Assembly (NCBI GenBank): GCA_963677185.1
Contig: OY781889.1
Span: forward strand, 2,480,001-2,544,000
Length of the DNA: 64,000 bases
Direction: 5' to 3'
DNA from: G963677185 sp963677185
Lineage (GTDB): Bacteria; Bacillota; Syntrophomonadia; Syntrophomonadales; Syntrophomonadaceae
Part shown: piece by piece, positions 52,736 to 61,732 of the stretch
How the letters are laid out: each line of letters begins with the position of its first letter
How positions within the stretch are numbered: the stretch's first letter is position 1
Translations under genes and position numbers: made by a program
Notes under the pieces: model-generated
What the model saw: only the letters and a program-made list of their open reading frames with translations
What the model was told of the DNA's origin: nothing
Database searches by the model: none

Positions 52736-53392
52736 ATGCCATTTTACAACATAATTTTTGATTTTGACGGAACCCTGGTAGATACCAGACCGGGCATAGT
52801 CAGCTGCATGCTTCATGCCCTGGAAATACTGGGCATCAAGGACTGCAATCCTGACCACATACGAAGCTTAATTGGCAAGCCGCTAGAAAACATGCTGGCC
52901 ATCATACTTGATGAGGAGCCCAGCTCCGAACGAGTACTCGCGGGAGTAAAAGCATTCCGGGCTCGTTACGGCACCGCCGGCATTCGGGAAAGCAGCTTTT
53001 ATCCTGGCATCCCTGATCTGTTGGAGGCACTCACTTCAGTGGGATGCGAAATGTATATTGTTACTTCAAAGCCTACGGTTTTTACCATACAAATATGCTC
53101 TGAACTTGGCATAAGCCATTATTTTCTGGATATTGATGGTGTTGATCTTGCAGGGACCAGCCGTAGCAAATCAGAACGGATAAATGATTTAATAATCAGG
53201 TTTGGATTGGAGCGACAAAGTACTTTATATGTTGGTGATCGCGCCGATGATTACTGGGCCGCTGATGAAAACAATATCTGTTTCTGGGGAGCAAGTTACG
53301 GCTATGGCAGTACCGGGGAGCTAATGCTGGTCGGTTGTCGTCAATCTGGAGAAAAGGCCATTCAATTGTTGGAGTGGATGAATTCGCATTAA
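52736..53392 (+). CDS. HAD phosphatase, phosphoglycolate-phosphatase-like
   Basis: A 218-residue HAD subfamily I phosphatase. The nucleophile motif is IIFDFDGTLVDT (D9, general acid D11), with cap, YIVTSKP (motif II), a lysine in SRSKSERI, and motif IV YVGDRADDYWAA. It follows the NeuB-like gene by 28 bases, so a natural role is to remove a phosphate from the condensed sugar acid (inference). AGTGAGG precedes the ATG. Confidence 0.82.
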   Translation: MPFYNIIFDFDGTLVDTRPGIVSCMLHALEILGIKDCNPDHIRSLIGKPLENMLAIILDEEPSSERVLAGVKAFRARYGTAGIRESSFYPGIPDLLEALTSVGCEMYIVTSKPTVFTIQICSELGISHYFLDIDGVDLAGTSRSKSERINDLIIRFGLERQSTLYVGDRADDYWAADENNICFWGASYGYGSTGELMLVGCRQSGEKAIQLLEWMNSH

Positions 53393-53440
53393 TTATTATT
53401 CACATTGAATCTTATTTCTTTTTTATAAATGAGGGTATAT

Positions 53441-54373
53441 ATGTCAAATAAAAAACACATTATCATTACAGGTGCTACTGGCATAATTGGTGTCGCATTA
53501 ATCGAATATTGCCTTTCAAAAGGCGACGATGTAACTGCTGTCTTGAAGCCCGGTTCAGAGCATCGTGACAGACTTGAGCAATTTTCAAATCGAATTAATG
53601 TAATAGAATGTAACTTAGACAACATTTTATTGCTGCCTGAACTTGTACATAATAATTGCGATATTTTTTATCATTTGGCTTGGGCATCACATGGCAGAGT
53701 TAATGGCTTGAATCCTCTGCTTCAGACTTATGATATTTCGTATACTCTATTAGCAGTCGAAGCGGCTAAACAGCTCGGATGTCACACTTTTATCGGTTCA
53801 GGATCGCAAGCTGAATATGGGTCGGTATCGCGGTCTATTACTGAAGATTGCCCTGTTGTTCCCATAATACCGTATGGTGTTGCAAAGTATGCCGCAGGAA
53901 AATTAAGTGCACAATTGTGTTCTCGTCTAGAAATAAGACATATATGGGCCCGCATATTCAGCGTTTACGGTCCCTATGATCGTATGGACACTATGATTAT
54001 GCATACCATCGAACGCCTTCTGAACCATAAGAAACCCGTCTTTACCCCAGCAGAACAACTGTGGGACTTTATATACTGTTCTGATGCTGCGAAAGCCTTA
54101 TATCTTCTTGCACAGTATGGTCATGATCAATCTGTATATAATGTTGCTAGTGGTTCGACTTTACCGTTGTTACGGTTCATTGAAACTATACGCGACATTA
54201 TCGATTCGGATTTACCATTGGGTATCGGCGAGATGCCATATCCAACGAATGTTATTATGAGACTGCAGCCGGATATCACCAAACTGGTTACTGATACCGG
54301 TTTTTCTCCAAGAGTATCTTTTGAAGACGGAATAAAACAAACCGTTGAATTTTATAAAAATACCAAATGGTAA
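53441..54373 (+). CDS. NAD(P)-dependent sugar epimerase/reductase
   Basis: A 310-residue extended SDR protein. Cofactor binding ITGATGIIG is at residues 9-17, and the catalytic pair is in PYGVAKYAAG, preceded by a serine/glycine-rich GSGSQAEYG. Members of this group reduce or epimerise nucleotide-linked keto sugars, as in abequose, paratose or yersiniose synthesis. Twelve bases separate the frame opening at 53429 from ATG 53441, which has GAGGG upstream. AT-rich DNA. Confidence 0.78.
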   Translation: MSNKKHIIITGATGIIGVALIEYCLSKGDDVTAVLKPGSEHRDRLEQFSNRINVIECNLDNILLLPELVHNNCDIFYHLAWASHGRVNGLNPLLQTYDISYTLLAVEAAKQLGCHTFIGSGSQAEYGSVSRSITEDCPVVPIIPYGVAKYAAGKLSAQLCSRLEIRHIWARIFSVYGPYDRMDTMIMHTIERLLNHKKPVFTPAEQLWDFIYCSDAAKALYLLAQYGHDQSVYNVASGSTLPLLRFIETIRDIIDSDLPLGIGEMPYPTNVIMRLQPDITKLVTDTGFSPRVSFEDGIKQTVEFYKNTKW

Positions 54374-54706
54374 GCAATCGTAATACAATCAATCAATTGT
54401 GATACAAAGGATAATGATTGTGACAACTAATAGGGATGCTGCCTTACATTCAAAACTACAAGAAAACAGAGCATCGTTAGTAGAACTCTTACCGTTATAA
54501 AACCGCTAATCCTGTTTATGGAGCCAACGAATAACAGTTATTACATTTGCTCCAGAAGACTGAACGGAACGAAAGCTGTTTGTCGTGAACTTATACATAC
54601 AGATGTCCAGTTGAGGACAACATCAAAAAATCAGTACCTTACTGGTTCTGATCACAATAATAGTAAACTATGAAATGTTTGCGAAAGGTACGCGCTTTTA
54701 AAGTAT
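54374..54706. other. Gene-free AT-rich spacer
   Basis: No open frame of note, no clear promoter or terminator. It contains the 13-base palindrome AATAACAGTTATT at 54530-54542 and two copies of TTGTGA near 54399 and 54417. It may be decayed sequence left from an insertion; I see nothing that can be named. Confidence 0.5.
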
Positions 54707-55132
54707 ATGGTTAAATTTTTGTCTGAATTTAATAGAATATTCCTCGATAACCTCAAAGATCCCCGATTCTATCGTTTTTTAGCCATTGGTCTAATAAATA
54801 CTGCATTTGGATATAGCATATACGCACTTTTTCTGTTTATAGGTATGCATTATGCTATTGCCGGCCTGTTTGGAACAGTGTTAGGTGTGATTTTTAATTT
54901 CTTTACAACAGGGGCCCTGGTTTTTTCTGTTGTCGAAGGCAAGCGTTTGTTCAAGTTTGCCGGTGTCTATGTGGTAACATATTTTTGCAACATTGCTGGT
55001 ATTAAAATACTGTTCGTAATGGGATTCAATTATTATTATGGAGGGGCTCTTATGATCCCGCCCATGGCCATACTGGCTTTTTTGCTAAACAAGTACTGGG
55101 TTTTTAAAGAGGTGGCAAATGAAGAAAATTAG
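54707..55132 (+). CDS. GtrA-family membrane protein
   Basis: A 141-residue protein with four membrane helices and the GtrA pattern FLAIGLINTAFGYSIYALF at the start and AFLLNKYWVF at the end. GtrA-like proteins are thought to flip undecaprenyl-phosphate-linked sugars across the membrane. It overlaps the next gene by 14 bases, forming the standard GtrA/GtrB pair. The ribosome binding site is weak. Confidence 0.85.
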   Translation: MVKFLSEFNRIFLDNLKDPRFYRFLAIGLINTAFGYSIYALFLFIGMHYAIAGLFGTVLGVIFNFFTTGALVFSVVEGKRLFKFAGVYVVTYFCNIAGIKILFVMGFNYYYGGALMIPPMAILAFLLNKYWVFKEVANEEN

Positions 55133-56051
55133 TATTGTAACTGCCTGTTTCAACGAAGAAGAAAATATTGAAGAACTTCACCGGCAGGTTAAATTGCTAT
55201 TCGAGTCTATGCCCCAATATACATATGAGCATATCTTCATCGACAACTGTTCTATGGATGCGACTGCTGCCAGGCTGCGAATTATTGCAGAGGGTAACCA
55301 GAATGTCAAGGTTATCCTGAATGCCCGAAATTTCGGTCATATAAGGTCCCCTTACCATGCTTTACTAAACGCAAAAGGCGATGCTGTAATCTCTTTGGTA
55401 GCTGACTTCCAGGACCCGCCCGAAATAATCCGTGATTTCCTGGCCCGGTGGGAGGACGGCTATAAAATTGTCATTGGCATAAAGGAAAGCAGTGAAGAGT
55501 CCACCGCTATGTTCGCGGTTCGGAGATTATACTATGGAATCATCGGGCGGTTATCAGACATCGAGATGATTCCGAATTTTACTGGCTTCGGGCTCTATGA
55601 CCAGCAAGTAATTGAGATACTCCGCACCATGGATGACCCATATCCATATTTCCGGGGGATGATAGCGGACATCGGCCTGCCAAGGGCGGAGATCCCCTAC
55701 CGCCAGCCCCAGCGCAAGCGGGGGATAACCAAGAACAATTTTTTTACCCTGTATGATATTGCCATGCTGGGCATAACCAACCATTCCCGTGTGCCTTTGC
55801 GCCTGGCCACCATGGCCGGCTTTAGCCTTTCGGTTGTCAGCCTGCTGGTCGCGGTTGTTTACCTGGTCGCCAAACTTATCTGGTGGGATTTCTTCCAGGC
55901 TGGTACCGCCCCCATACTCATCGGCATGTTTTTCTTTTCCTCGGTGCAGCTTTTCTTTATCGGGCTGTTAGGGGAGTATGTAGGCTCCATCCATACCCAG
56001 ATCCTGCACCGGCCGCTGGTAGTGGAAAAGGAACGTATTAATTTTGATTAA
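55119..56051 (+). CDS. Family 2 glycosyltransferase (GtrB/DPM1-like)
   Basis: A 310-residue GT-A transferase. The catalytic domain (residues 1-220) has VTACFNEEENIEEL, NARNFGHIRSPYHALLNAKGDA in parts, and the acidic motif VADFQDPPEII. Two C-terminal membrane helices (about 230-255 and 268-290) are typical of enzymes that load a sugar on undecaprenyl phosphate. AGAGGTGGC precedes ATG 55119. With GtrA it would supply a lipid-linked donor to the membrane transferases (inference). Confidence 0.88.
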   Translation: MKKISIVTACFNEEENIEELHRQVKLLFESMPQYTYEHIFIDNCSMDATAARLRIIAEGNQNVKVILNARNFGHIRSPYHALLNAKGDAVISLVADFQDPPEIIRDFLARWEDGYKIVIGIKESSEESTAMFAVRRLYYGIIGRLSDIEMIPNFTGFGLYDQQVIEILRTMDDPYPYFRGMIADIGLPRAEIPYRQPQRKRGITKNNFFTLYDIAMLGITNHSRVPLRLATMAGFSLSVVSLLVAVVYLVAKLIWWDFFQAGTAPILIGMFFFSSVQLFFIGLLGEYVGSIHTQILHRPLVVEKERINFD

Positions 56052-56068
56052 TAGCATTGGAGATTTTT

Positions 56069-56857
56069 ATGTCCTCGAATTCGATTCTTAAGGCGGTAGC
56101 CTTCGACCTGGATGGCACCATATATTTCGGAGAGGAACTGGCGGCTGGGACTTATGAGCTGCTAGCCTTTCTTGATACTTACGGCATAGAGTACTTCTAT
56201 TTCACCAATAATTCCTTTAAGAGCCGCCTGGAAGTATTTAACAAGCTGGTTCGTTTAGGATTGGAGCCGGTTTTGGAGCGAGTCTATACCACCACCTATG
56301 TTTCCGGCAAGTATGCCGCCCGCTACGGTGTTCAGAAGCCATACTGCGTCGGAACCTTCGGGCTGAGCTCCGAACTTGCCCGGCTGAATATCCTGGCCTG
56401 CGATGACCCTGAATCGGCTGATGCGCTTATTATTGGCCTGGACCCGGGCTTTACCTATGATAAGATTGCCGGGGCCATGCGGGTTATCCAGCGCGGCCAG
56501 CCGGTATTTGCCTGCAACCGCGATCCCAGCTATCCGGTGGAGAATGGCCGCCGTATGCCGGGCTGCGGGGCTATGGTGGCAGCTATAGAGGCAGCCGCTG
56601 GCATCAGCGTGGAGCACATTATTGGCAAGCCCAATACCTACATGATAGAAGAACTCTGCCAGGATTGGGGGATTTCCGCCGGTGAATTGATGGTAGTGGG
56701 GGATACCTATGGCAGTGACATCATGATGGCGAAGAATTTTGGCTGCCGTTCAGTGCTTATTTCCGCGTCGGAAGAATTCTCTGACGTGCCCTGTGTTGCC
56801 GGGCTGCCTGAACTGCAGGCCCTGCTGGCCAAAGCCCTGGCTTGCAAGGGGGATTGA
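56069..56857 (+). CDS. HAD-IIA (NagD/AraL-like) sugar phosphatase
   Basis: A 262-residue HAD subfamily IIA phosphatase. Nucleophile motif AFDLDGTIYFGEE, motif II FTNNSFKSR, a lysine in IIGKPNTYM, and motif IV VVGDTYGSDIMMAKNFG. Relatives dephosphorylate small sugar phosphates or 4-nitrophenyl phosphate. ATG 56069 has GGAG upstream; an in-frame TTG at 56057 is less likely. It is followed by pilD after seven bases. Confidence 0.86.
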   Translation: MSSNSILKAVAFDLDGTIYFGEELAAGTYELLAFLDTYGIEYFYFTNNSFKSRLEVFNKLVRLGLEPVLERVYTTTYVSGKYAARYGVQKPYCVGTFGLSSELARLNILACDDPESADALIIGLDPGFTYDKIAGAMRVIQRGQPVFACNRDPSYPVENGRRMPGCGAMVAAIEAAAGISVEHIIGKPNTYMIEELCQDWGISAGELMVVGDTYGSDIMMAKNFGCRSVLISASEEFSDVPCVAGLPELQALLAKALACKGD

Positions 56858-56864
56858 GGTACAT

Positions 56865-57626
56865 ATGGCATATCCGTCCTGGATGATTGACATAGCTGTA
56901 ATTTTGGCTTCACTGCTAATCGGTTCCTTTTTAAATGTCCTCATATACCGGCTGCCCCGGGGCGAATCCATTGTCTCACCCGGCAGCCACTGTCCGCATT
57001 GTGATCACCCATTGGGTGTGCTGGACCTTATCCCTGTACTGAGTTACATATTCAGTGCCGGCCAATGCCGCTATTGTAAGGGCTCTATTTCATCCCGCTA
57101 TCCGCTGGTGGAAACCCTGACGGCGATCCTGTTCTGGCTGGTCTACCAGCAGCATGGCCTGGGCTGGCCCGGTCTGACCGGGGTCATTCTTACAGCGGTG
57201 CTCATCGTATCCATGTTCACCGACATTGATGAAGGCATCATTCCCAATGCTATCACCTATCCAGCCTTTGTCGTGGTATTATGTTTAAGCTTCGTTTCTC
57301 CGCTGGGTTGGCTTTCCTCGCTTATTGGCGGTCTGGGCTTCTTCATTTTCATGCTGGTGATCGCGCTGGTTTCTAAAGGCGGCATGGGGGGAGGCGATGT
57401 TAAGCTGGCGGCAGTTATCGGCGCGGCTACAGGCCCGGCTGGTGCCGTAATGGTGCTGATCATATCTTCGCTGGCCGGTGGCCTGTGGGGTTTGTTCCTT
57501 ATAATTACCAGGGGAGCAGGAGGCAAGAGCGCCATTAAGTTCGGGCCGTTTCTGGCCGTGGCTGCCTACGCAGTATGGATGTGGGAACAACCGCTGCTGA
57601 ATTTCTACCTGGGATTAATGCGCTGA
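56865..57626 (+). CDS. pilD: Prepilin peptidase
   Basis: A 253-residue integral membrane aspartic peptidase that cuts prepilins before the conserved Phe and methylates the new N-terminus. Two zinc-type cysteine pairs, CPHC (near 44) and CRYC (near 69), mark the methylating form. The catalytic aspartates are in FTDIDEGIIPN and GGMGGGDVKL. GAGGTAC precedes ATG 56865. The substrate pilin is encoded 16 kb upstream, with the sugar cassette between. Confidence 0.94.
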   Translation: MAYPSWMIDIAVILASLLIGSFLNVLIYRLPRGESIVSPGSHCPHCDHPLGVLDLIPVLSYIFSAGQCRYCKGSISSRYPLVETLTAILFWLVYQQHGLGWPGLTGVILTAVLIVSMFTDIDEGIIPNAITYPAFVVVLCLSFVSPLGWLSSLIGGLGFFIFMLVIALVSKGGMGGGDVKLAAVIGAATGPAGAVMVLIISSLAGGLWGLFLIITRGAGGKSAIKFGPFLAVAAYAVWMWEQPLLNFYLGLMR

Positions 57627-57655
57627 AAACGGGCTGGTATTTATTACCATTAAAA

Positions 57656-57729
57656 TGGCAGCCGGAGAAGGATTCGAACCCTCACAAACTGAGCCAGAGT
57701 CAGTTGTGCTACCGTTACACTATCCGGCT
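57656..57729 (-). tRNA. tRNA-Gln (anticodon CUG)
   Basis: A complete cloverleaf on the minus strand, 74 bases including an encoded CCA. Acceptor AGCCGGA/TCCGGCT, D-stem GTGT/GCAC, anticodon stem ACTGA/TCAGT with loop CTCTGGC (anticodon CTG), and T-stem GAGGG/CCTTC with TTCGAAT. The first pair is A1-U72 rather than the U1-A72 usual in bacterial tRNA-Gln. It stands alone, pointing towards pilD. Confidence 0.92.
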
Positions 57730-57818
57730 GCGAGCACTGTGGCCAGTGCAAGAGTTATTATAATACAATGAACTGGTATAATCAAGATAAAATAGAGCAA
57801 AAGAAAGGCTTGCCGGCC

Positions 57819-59489
57819 ATGAATGCAATAAATGACGCTGTCTCCGTAAATATCGAAGATTTCGGGCGTTTTGAAATTTCACGGGGAACTGTACTGGGTG
57901 ATTTTTTAAGGGAAATTGGGGATGACCTGCCCGGGGTGGCACTCATTGCCGTAATCGATAATGTCATGTACAGCCTGCACTATACTATTGACACAGATTG
58001 CGATATCAGGCTGCTGGGAGCGGGCAGCGTATATGGGCAGCGGGTTCTGCGCAAAAGCGCTGTCTTTATTCTGGAAAAGGCCTGCCTGGAACTGTTCCCG
58101 GAAAAGAAACTGGTGGTCAGAAGCACTATCGCCAACGGGCTTTACCTGGAATTCCACAATGACACCGTCGATGAAGACTGCCTGGATAAAATCAAGACAC
58201 GCATGGAATCCCTTATCATGGCTGATTTTCCCATTAACCTGCATCTGCTCGAAAAACGAGAGGCGGTGAGCCTTTTTGCTGGCCAGGGGCAGAACGATAC
58301 TGCGGCAATCATCGAAATGCGCGACAAGGCTTTGGTCCATGTCTATGAACTGAACGGTTTCTACGACTATATTTACGATTTTATGGTATATAGCACCGGA
58401 GCGGTAGCAGAGTTCCGTCTTACCCTGGCTGAACCCGGCATCATCCTGCAGGTTCCCGAGGCTGACGGATCAGGTGTGGCAGCCCTGCGCCCTTATGTTT
58501 ACCAGCCCCAGTTATTTCGCAGCTACCGTGAAAGCAAGCACTGGGCCGAACTAATGGATATACCGCATGTGGCCGCGCTGAACCGGGTCACCCGCAATGG
58601 CGGCATGAACGATCTTATTCTGATTAATGAGGCTTTGCACGAGAAGAAGATCGCCTATATTGCCGACCGCATCTGCACCGAAAGCGAGCGGCGCGTTATC
58701 CTCATCGCCGGGCCATCCGCGTCTGGCAAGACCAGCTTCGCCCACCGCCTGCTGATTCAGCTCCGGGCCAATGGCAAGCATCCCCTGGTAATATCTCTGG
58801 ATAACTATTTTGTTGACCGGATTCATACCCCGCTGGATGCCGATGGCAGCTATGATTTCGAATCGCTCTACGCCCTGAAGCTGGAAACCTTCAACGAACA
58901 CTTGAAAGCCCTGCTGAAAGGCGAAACCGTGGAAGCGCCGGTATACAACTTCCAGTCCGGGGCCAGTGAGAAGCAGGGAGTGCAGATTGCGCTGCCGTTC
59001 GGAGAACCGGTTATCCTGGAAGGAATCCACTGCCTGAACGATGAGCTGACCGTCAGCGTGCCCGATGTCAGCAAGTTCAGGATCTATGTCAGCGCGCTAA
59101 CCCATCTTAACCTTGATTACCGCAATCATATCTCCACCACCGATCTGCGCCTGCTGCGCCGCATCGTCCGCGATGCCCGCACCCGGGGATACGAGGCCGG
59201 CGGGACCATAATGCAGTGGCCATCGGTGAGAAGGGGAGAGGAGCAGTATATTTTCCGCTTTCAGGAGAATGCCCATGTGATGTTTAATTCGTCCCTGGTA
59301 TATGAATTGCCGATTCTGAAGCCCATACTGGAGCCGCAGCTGAAATGCATCGCCCCCCGCGACGGCGCATATGTTGAAGCCACCCGGCTGATGAAGCTGC
59401 TCAGCTACATTTTACCCGTCGACGCCGGTTTTGTGCCCCGCAATTCAATTCTTGCCGAGTTTGTCGGCGGCTCATGCTTTAACGTATAA
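57819..59489 (+). CDS. Nucleoside kinase, TGS-like N-terminus with uridine kinase-like domain
   Basis: A 556-residue protein. The N-terminal ~60 residues are TGS-like, and a middle part resembles the threonyl-tRNA synthetase editing-domain region without aminoacylation motifs. The C-terminal half is a P-loop kinase of the uridine kinase/PRK type, with AGPSASGKTSF (297-307), SLDNYFVDR, and DFESLYALKLE. Clostridial proteins of this layout are annotated as nucleoside kinase; the substrate is untested here. ATG 57819 with AAAGG upstream is chosen over an opening at 57768. Confidence 0.82.
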   Translation: MNAINDAVSVNIEDFGRFEISRGTVLGDFLREIGDDLPGVALIAVIDNVMYSLHYTIDTDCDIRLLGAGSVYGQRVLRKSAVFILEKACLELFPEKKLVVRSTIANGLYLEFHNDTVDEDCLDKIKTRMESLIMADFPINLHLLEKREAVSLFAGQGQNDTAAIIEMRDKALVHVYELNGFYDYIYDFMVYSTGAVAEFRLTLAEPGIILQVPEADGSGVAALRPYVYQPQLFRSYRESKHWAELMDIPHVAALNRVTRNGGMNDLILINEALHEKKIAYIADRICTESERRVILIAGPSASGKTSFAHRLLIQLRANGKHPLVISLDNYFVDRIHTPLDADGSYDFESLYALKLETFNEHLKALLKGETVEAPVYNFQSGASEKQGVQIALPFGEPVILEGIHCLNDELTVSVPDVSKFRIYVSALTHLNLDYRNHISTTDLRLLRRIVRDARTRGYEAGGTIMQWPSVRRGEEQYIFRFQENAHVMFNSSLVYELPILKPILEPQLKCIAPRDGAYVEATRLMKLLSYILPVDAGFVPRNSILAEFVGGSCFNV

Positions 59490-59598
59490 TTGCGGTTAAA
59501 AGCTTGTAAAGATTGCTTATCCCTGTTTAATTGTGGATGGGGATATATTATCATGGATATAGTAAATACTCGTATTTGAGCTTGATTGGAGAAAATGC

Positions 59599-60309
59599 AT
59601 GAATGGAAAAATCCTGGTGGTGGACGATGAAGAATCGCTCTCCCGGTTGATATCATACAATCTTGAAAAAGAGGGCTTCTCGGTCATCACCGCCAGCGAC
59701 GGCATCCAGGGCTGGGAGAAGATCCATGAGGAAAAACCGGATCTTATCATCCTGGACCTTATGCTGCCAGGCAAAGACGGAATGGAAGTTTGCCGGGAAC
59801 TGCGCAAAGAAAACATCAAAACCCCGATTATAATGCTCACTGCCCGGGATGAAGAAATAGACAAAATCCTGGGCCTGGAGATTGGGGCTGATGATTATGT
59901 TACCAAGCCTTTTAGCGTCCGCGAACTGGTGGCAAGAACCAAGGCACAGCTCAGGCGGCGCCGGGACGACCAGGATGAATCCAGTCCGGACATGGACCTG
60001 AAGGTTGGCTCCTTTACCATCAAGAAGGACAAGTATGAAATATATTTCAAAGATCAGTTGCTGGATCTTACCTTGAAAGAATACGAACTGCTGGAAATAC
60101 TGCTGAAAAACCGTGGCCGGGTGCTTAAGCGTGATTACCTGCTTCAGGTCCTGTGGGATTATTCCGACAGTGTCAATACCAGGGTGCTGGATGTGCATAT
60201 AAGCAAGATCAGGGACAAGATCGAAAGCGACACCAAGAATCCGCGTTATATCAAAACAGTGCGCGGCCTGGGATACAAGTTCGAGGAGAAGGAGAATGAT
60301 AATGAATAA
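59599..60309 (+). CDS. OmpR/PhoB-family response regulator
   Basis: The protein has 236 residues. The receiver domain has acidic pair D9/D10, phosphorylation site D53 in ILDLMLPGKDG, a threonine near 80 and the lysine in VTKPFSVREL. The C-terminal winged helix has RVLDVHISKIRDKIE. It is paired with the sensor kinase that overlaps its 3' end. Similarity is to the PhoP/ResD group; the stimulus is unknown. Confidence 0.92.
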   Translation: MNGKILVVDDEESLSRLISYNLEKEGFSVITASDGIQGWEKIHEEKPDLIILDLMLPGKDGMEVCRELRKENIKTPIIMLTARDEEIDKILGLEIGADDYVTKPFSVRELVARTKAQLRRRRDDQDESSPDMDLKVGSFTIKKDKYEIYFKDQLLDLTLKEYELLEILLKNRGRVLKRDYLLQVLWDYSDSVNTRVLDVHISKIRDKIESDTKNPRYIKTVRGLGYKFEEKENDNE

Positions 60310-61696
60310 AAACCTGCTCTTCAAGCTGATCGCCCCTTATGTATATATGGTAGTGGGCGCATGTCTGATGTTTGGCCTGCTGCTGATGACTGTACTCCCT
60401 GGCAGAGGAGATATCAGCAGCGGATTGCTGGTAGCCTTGACCCTGGCTTTTAGCGCTGCGGCTGGCATCGCTGCGGCCGTAATAGCCCGTCTGCAAACCC
60501 ACAGCTTTCTCAATTCCATTGGCTATATCACTGAAGCCGAAAAAGACCTGGCTGGAGGCAATTTCAAGCGCCGCATATCTTATGTGGCCAATGACGAATT
60601 CACCGGCATTATAGATGCTTTTAACCAGATGGCCTCCTATGTTGAGGGGGTGGTCGGCGAGATTTCTGAAGTCCGGCTGCGCTTCGAAACCCTGGTGGAA
60701 AACTCCATTAACGGCATCATGGTAGTTGATCCAGAAGGGCATATCATTTATGTCAATCCGATGGCCCTGAAACTTCTGGAATTACACCGTGAAAGCGTGG
60801 GGCACAAGTATGTCGAGGTTATTCAGGAATACGATGTTATCAACAGTATTGATTTTGCCCGCAAAGAAGACCGGATCATCAAGAAGGAACTGATTATGCA
60901 TGTGCTGGGCGGCAAAACTGTTCAAATGACCGCTCTGCCGCTTAGAACCCCGGAATCGCACGACCTGGGGATTTTGGTTATTATGAACGATATTTCTGAA
61001 CTGAAGCGGCTGGAAACCGTACGCAAGGATTTTATCGCCAATGTGTCTCATGAGCTTAAAACCCCGGTTTCCAGCATCAAGGGATATGCGGAAACGATCC
61101 TGGGTGACCCTGATATCAGCGACGAAAACCTCCAGACCTTCTTGAAGATCATCTATGACGAAACCAACCGGCTGTCAACCATGATCAATAGCCTGCTGGA
61201 ATTGACCCGGCTGGAAACCTTCCAATTCGGTGTGAACAAAACCGACATAGACCTGATGTGCGTGGTAAAAACCAGCATGGAAATCATGAAAAAACGCAGC
61301 TGGCTGAAGTCGATCGGGATCAAGCTGGATGGTCCTGATGAGAGCTTGATTATTAACAGCAGTCCGGACATGATCCACCAGGTGCTGATGAACCTGCTGG
61401 AAAACGCCGTGAATTACAGTCCTGAAAACACTGAAATCATTGTCAGGGTGGAAAATCAGGGCGAACGGATCAAGGTCAGCGTCATTGACCAGGGCATAGG
61501 TATTCCCGAACGGGAACAGACCAGGATATTTGAGCGTTTCTACAGAGTGGACAAGGATCGTTCCCGCAAAACCGGCGGCACCGGCCTGGGACTGTCGGTG
61601 GTCAAGCACATGGTTGAGAACCTGGGTGGGAGCGTAGGGGTCAGCAGCGTGGCCGGCTCTGGAGCCACTTTCTATTTCTACCTGCCCATATTTTAA
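60296..61696 (+). CDS. PhoR/ResE-type sensor histidine kinase
   Basis: The protein of 466 residues has two N-terminal membrane helices with almost no external loop (about 8-33 and 40-63). A HAMP domain, a PAS domain (about 125-220), HisKA with VSHELKTPVSSIKGYAE (H252) and an HATPase follow. The HATPase has N-box ENAVNYSPE, DQGIGIPE and GGTGLGLSVVKHM. The short loop suggests sensing in the membrane or cytoplasm. ATG 60302 is an alternative start. It overlaps the regulator gene by 14 bases. Confidence 0.92.
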   Translation: MIMNKNLLFKLIAPYVYMVVGACLMFGLLLMTVLPGRGDISSGLLVALTLAFSAAAGIAAAVIARLQTHSFLNSIGYITEAEKDLAGGNFKRRISYVANDEFTGIIDAFNQMASYVEGVVGEISEVRLRFETLVENSINGIMVVDPEGHIIYVNPMALKLLELHRESVGHKYVEVIQEYDVINSIDFARKEDRIIKKELIMHVLGGKTVQMTALPLRTPESHDLGILVIMNDISELKRLETVRKDFIANVSHELKTPVSSIKGYAETILGDPDISDENLQTFLKIIYDETNRLSTMINSLLELTRLETFQFGVNKTDIDLMCVVKTSMEIMKKRSWLKSIGIKLDGPDESLIINSSPDMIHQVLMNLLENAVNYSPENTEIIVRVENQGERIKVSVIDQGIGIPEREQTRIFERFYRVDKDRSRKTGGTGLGLSVVKHMVENLGGSVGVSSVAGSGATFYFYLPIF

Positions 61697-61732
61697 GAAC
61701 GTCCCCGTGAGTCCAGGCCGTCCAGTCGGCAC

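Noticed and set aside
57575..57763. A 62-codon plus-strand open frame downstream of pilD
   Set aside because: It runs through the antisense strand of the tRNA-Gln gene and lacks a ribosome binding site.
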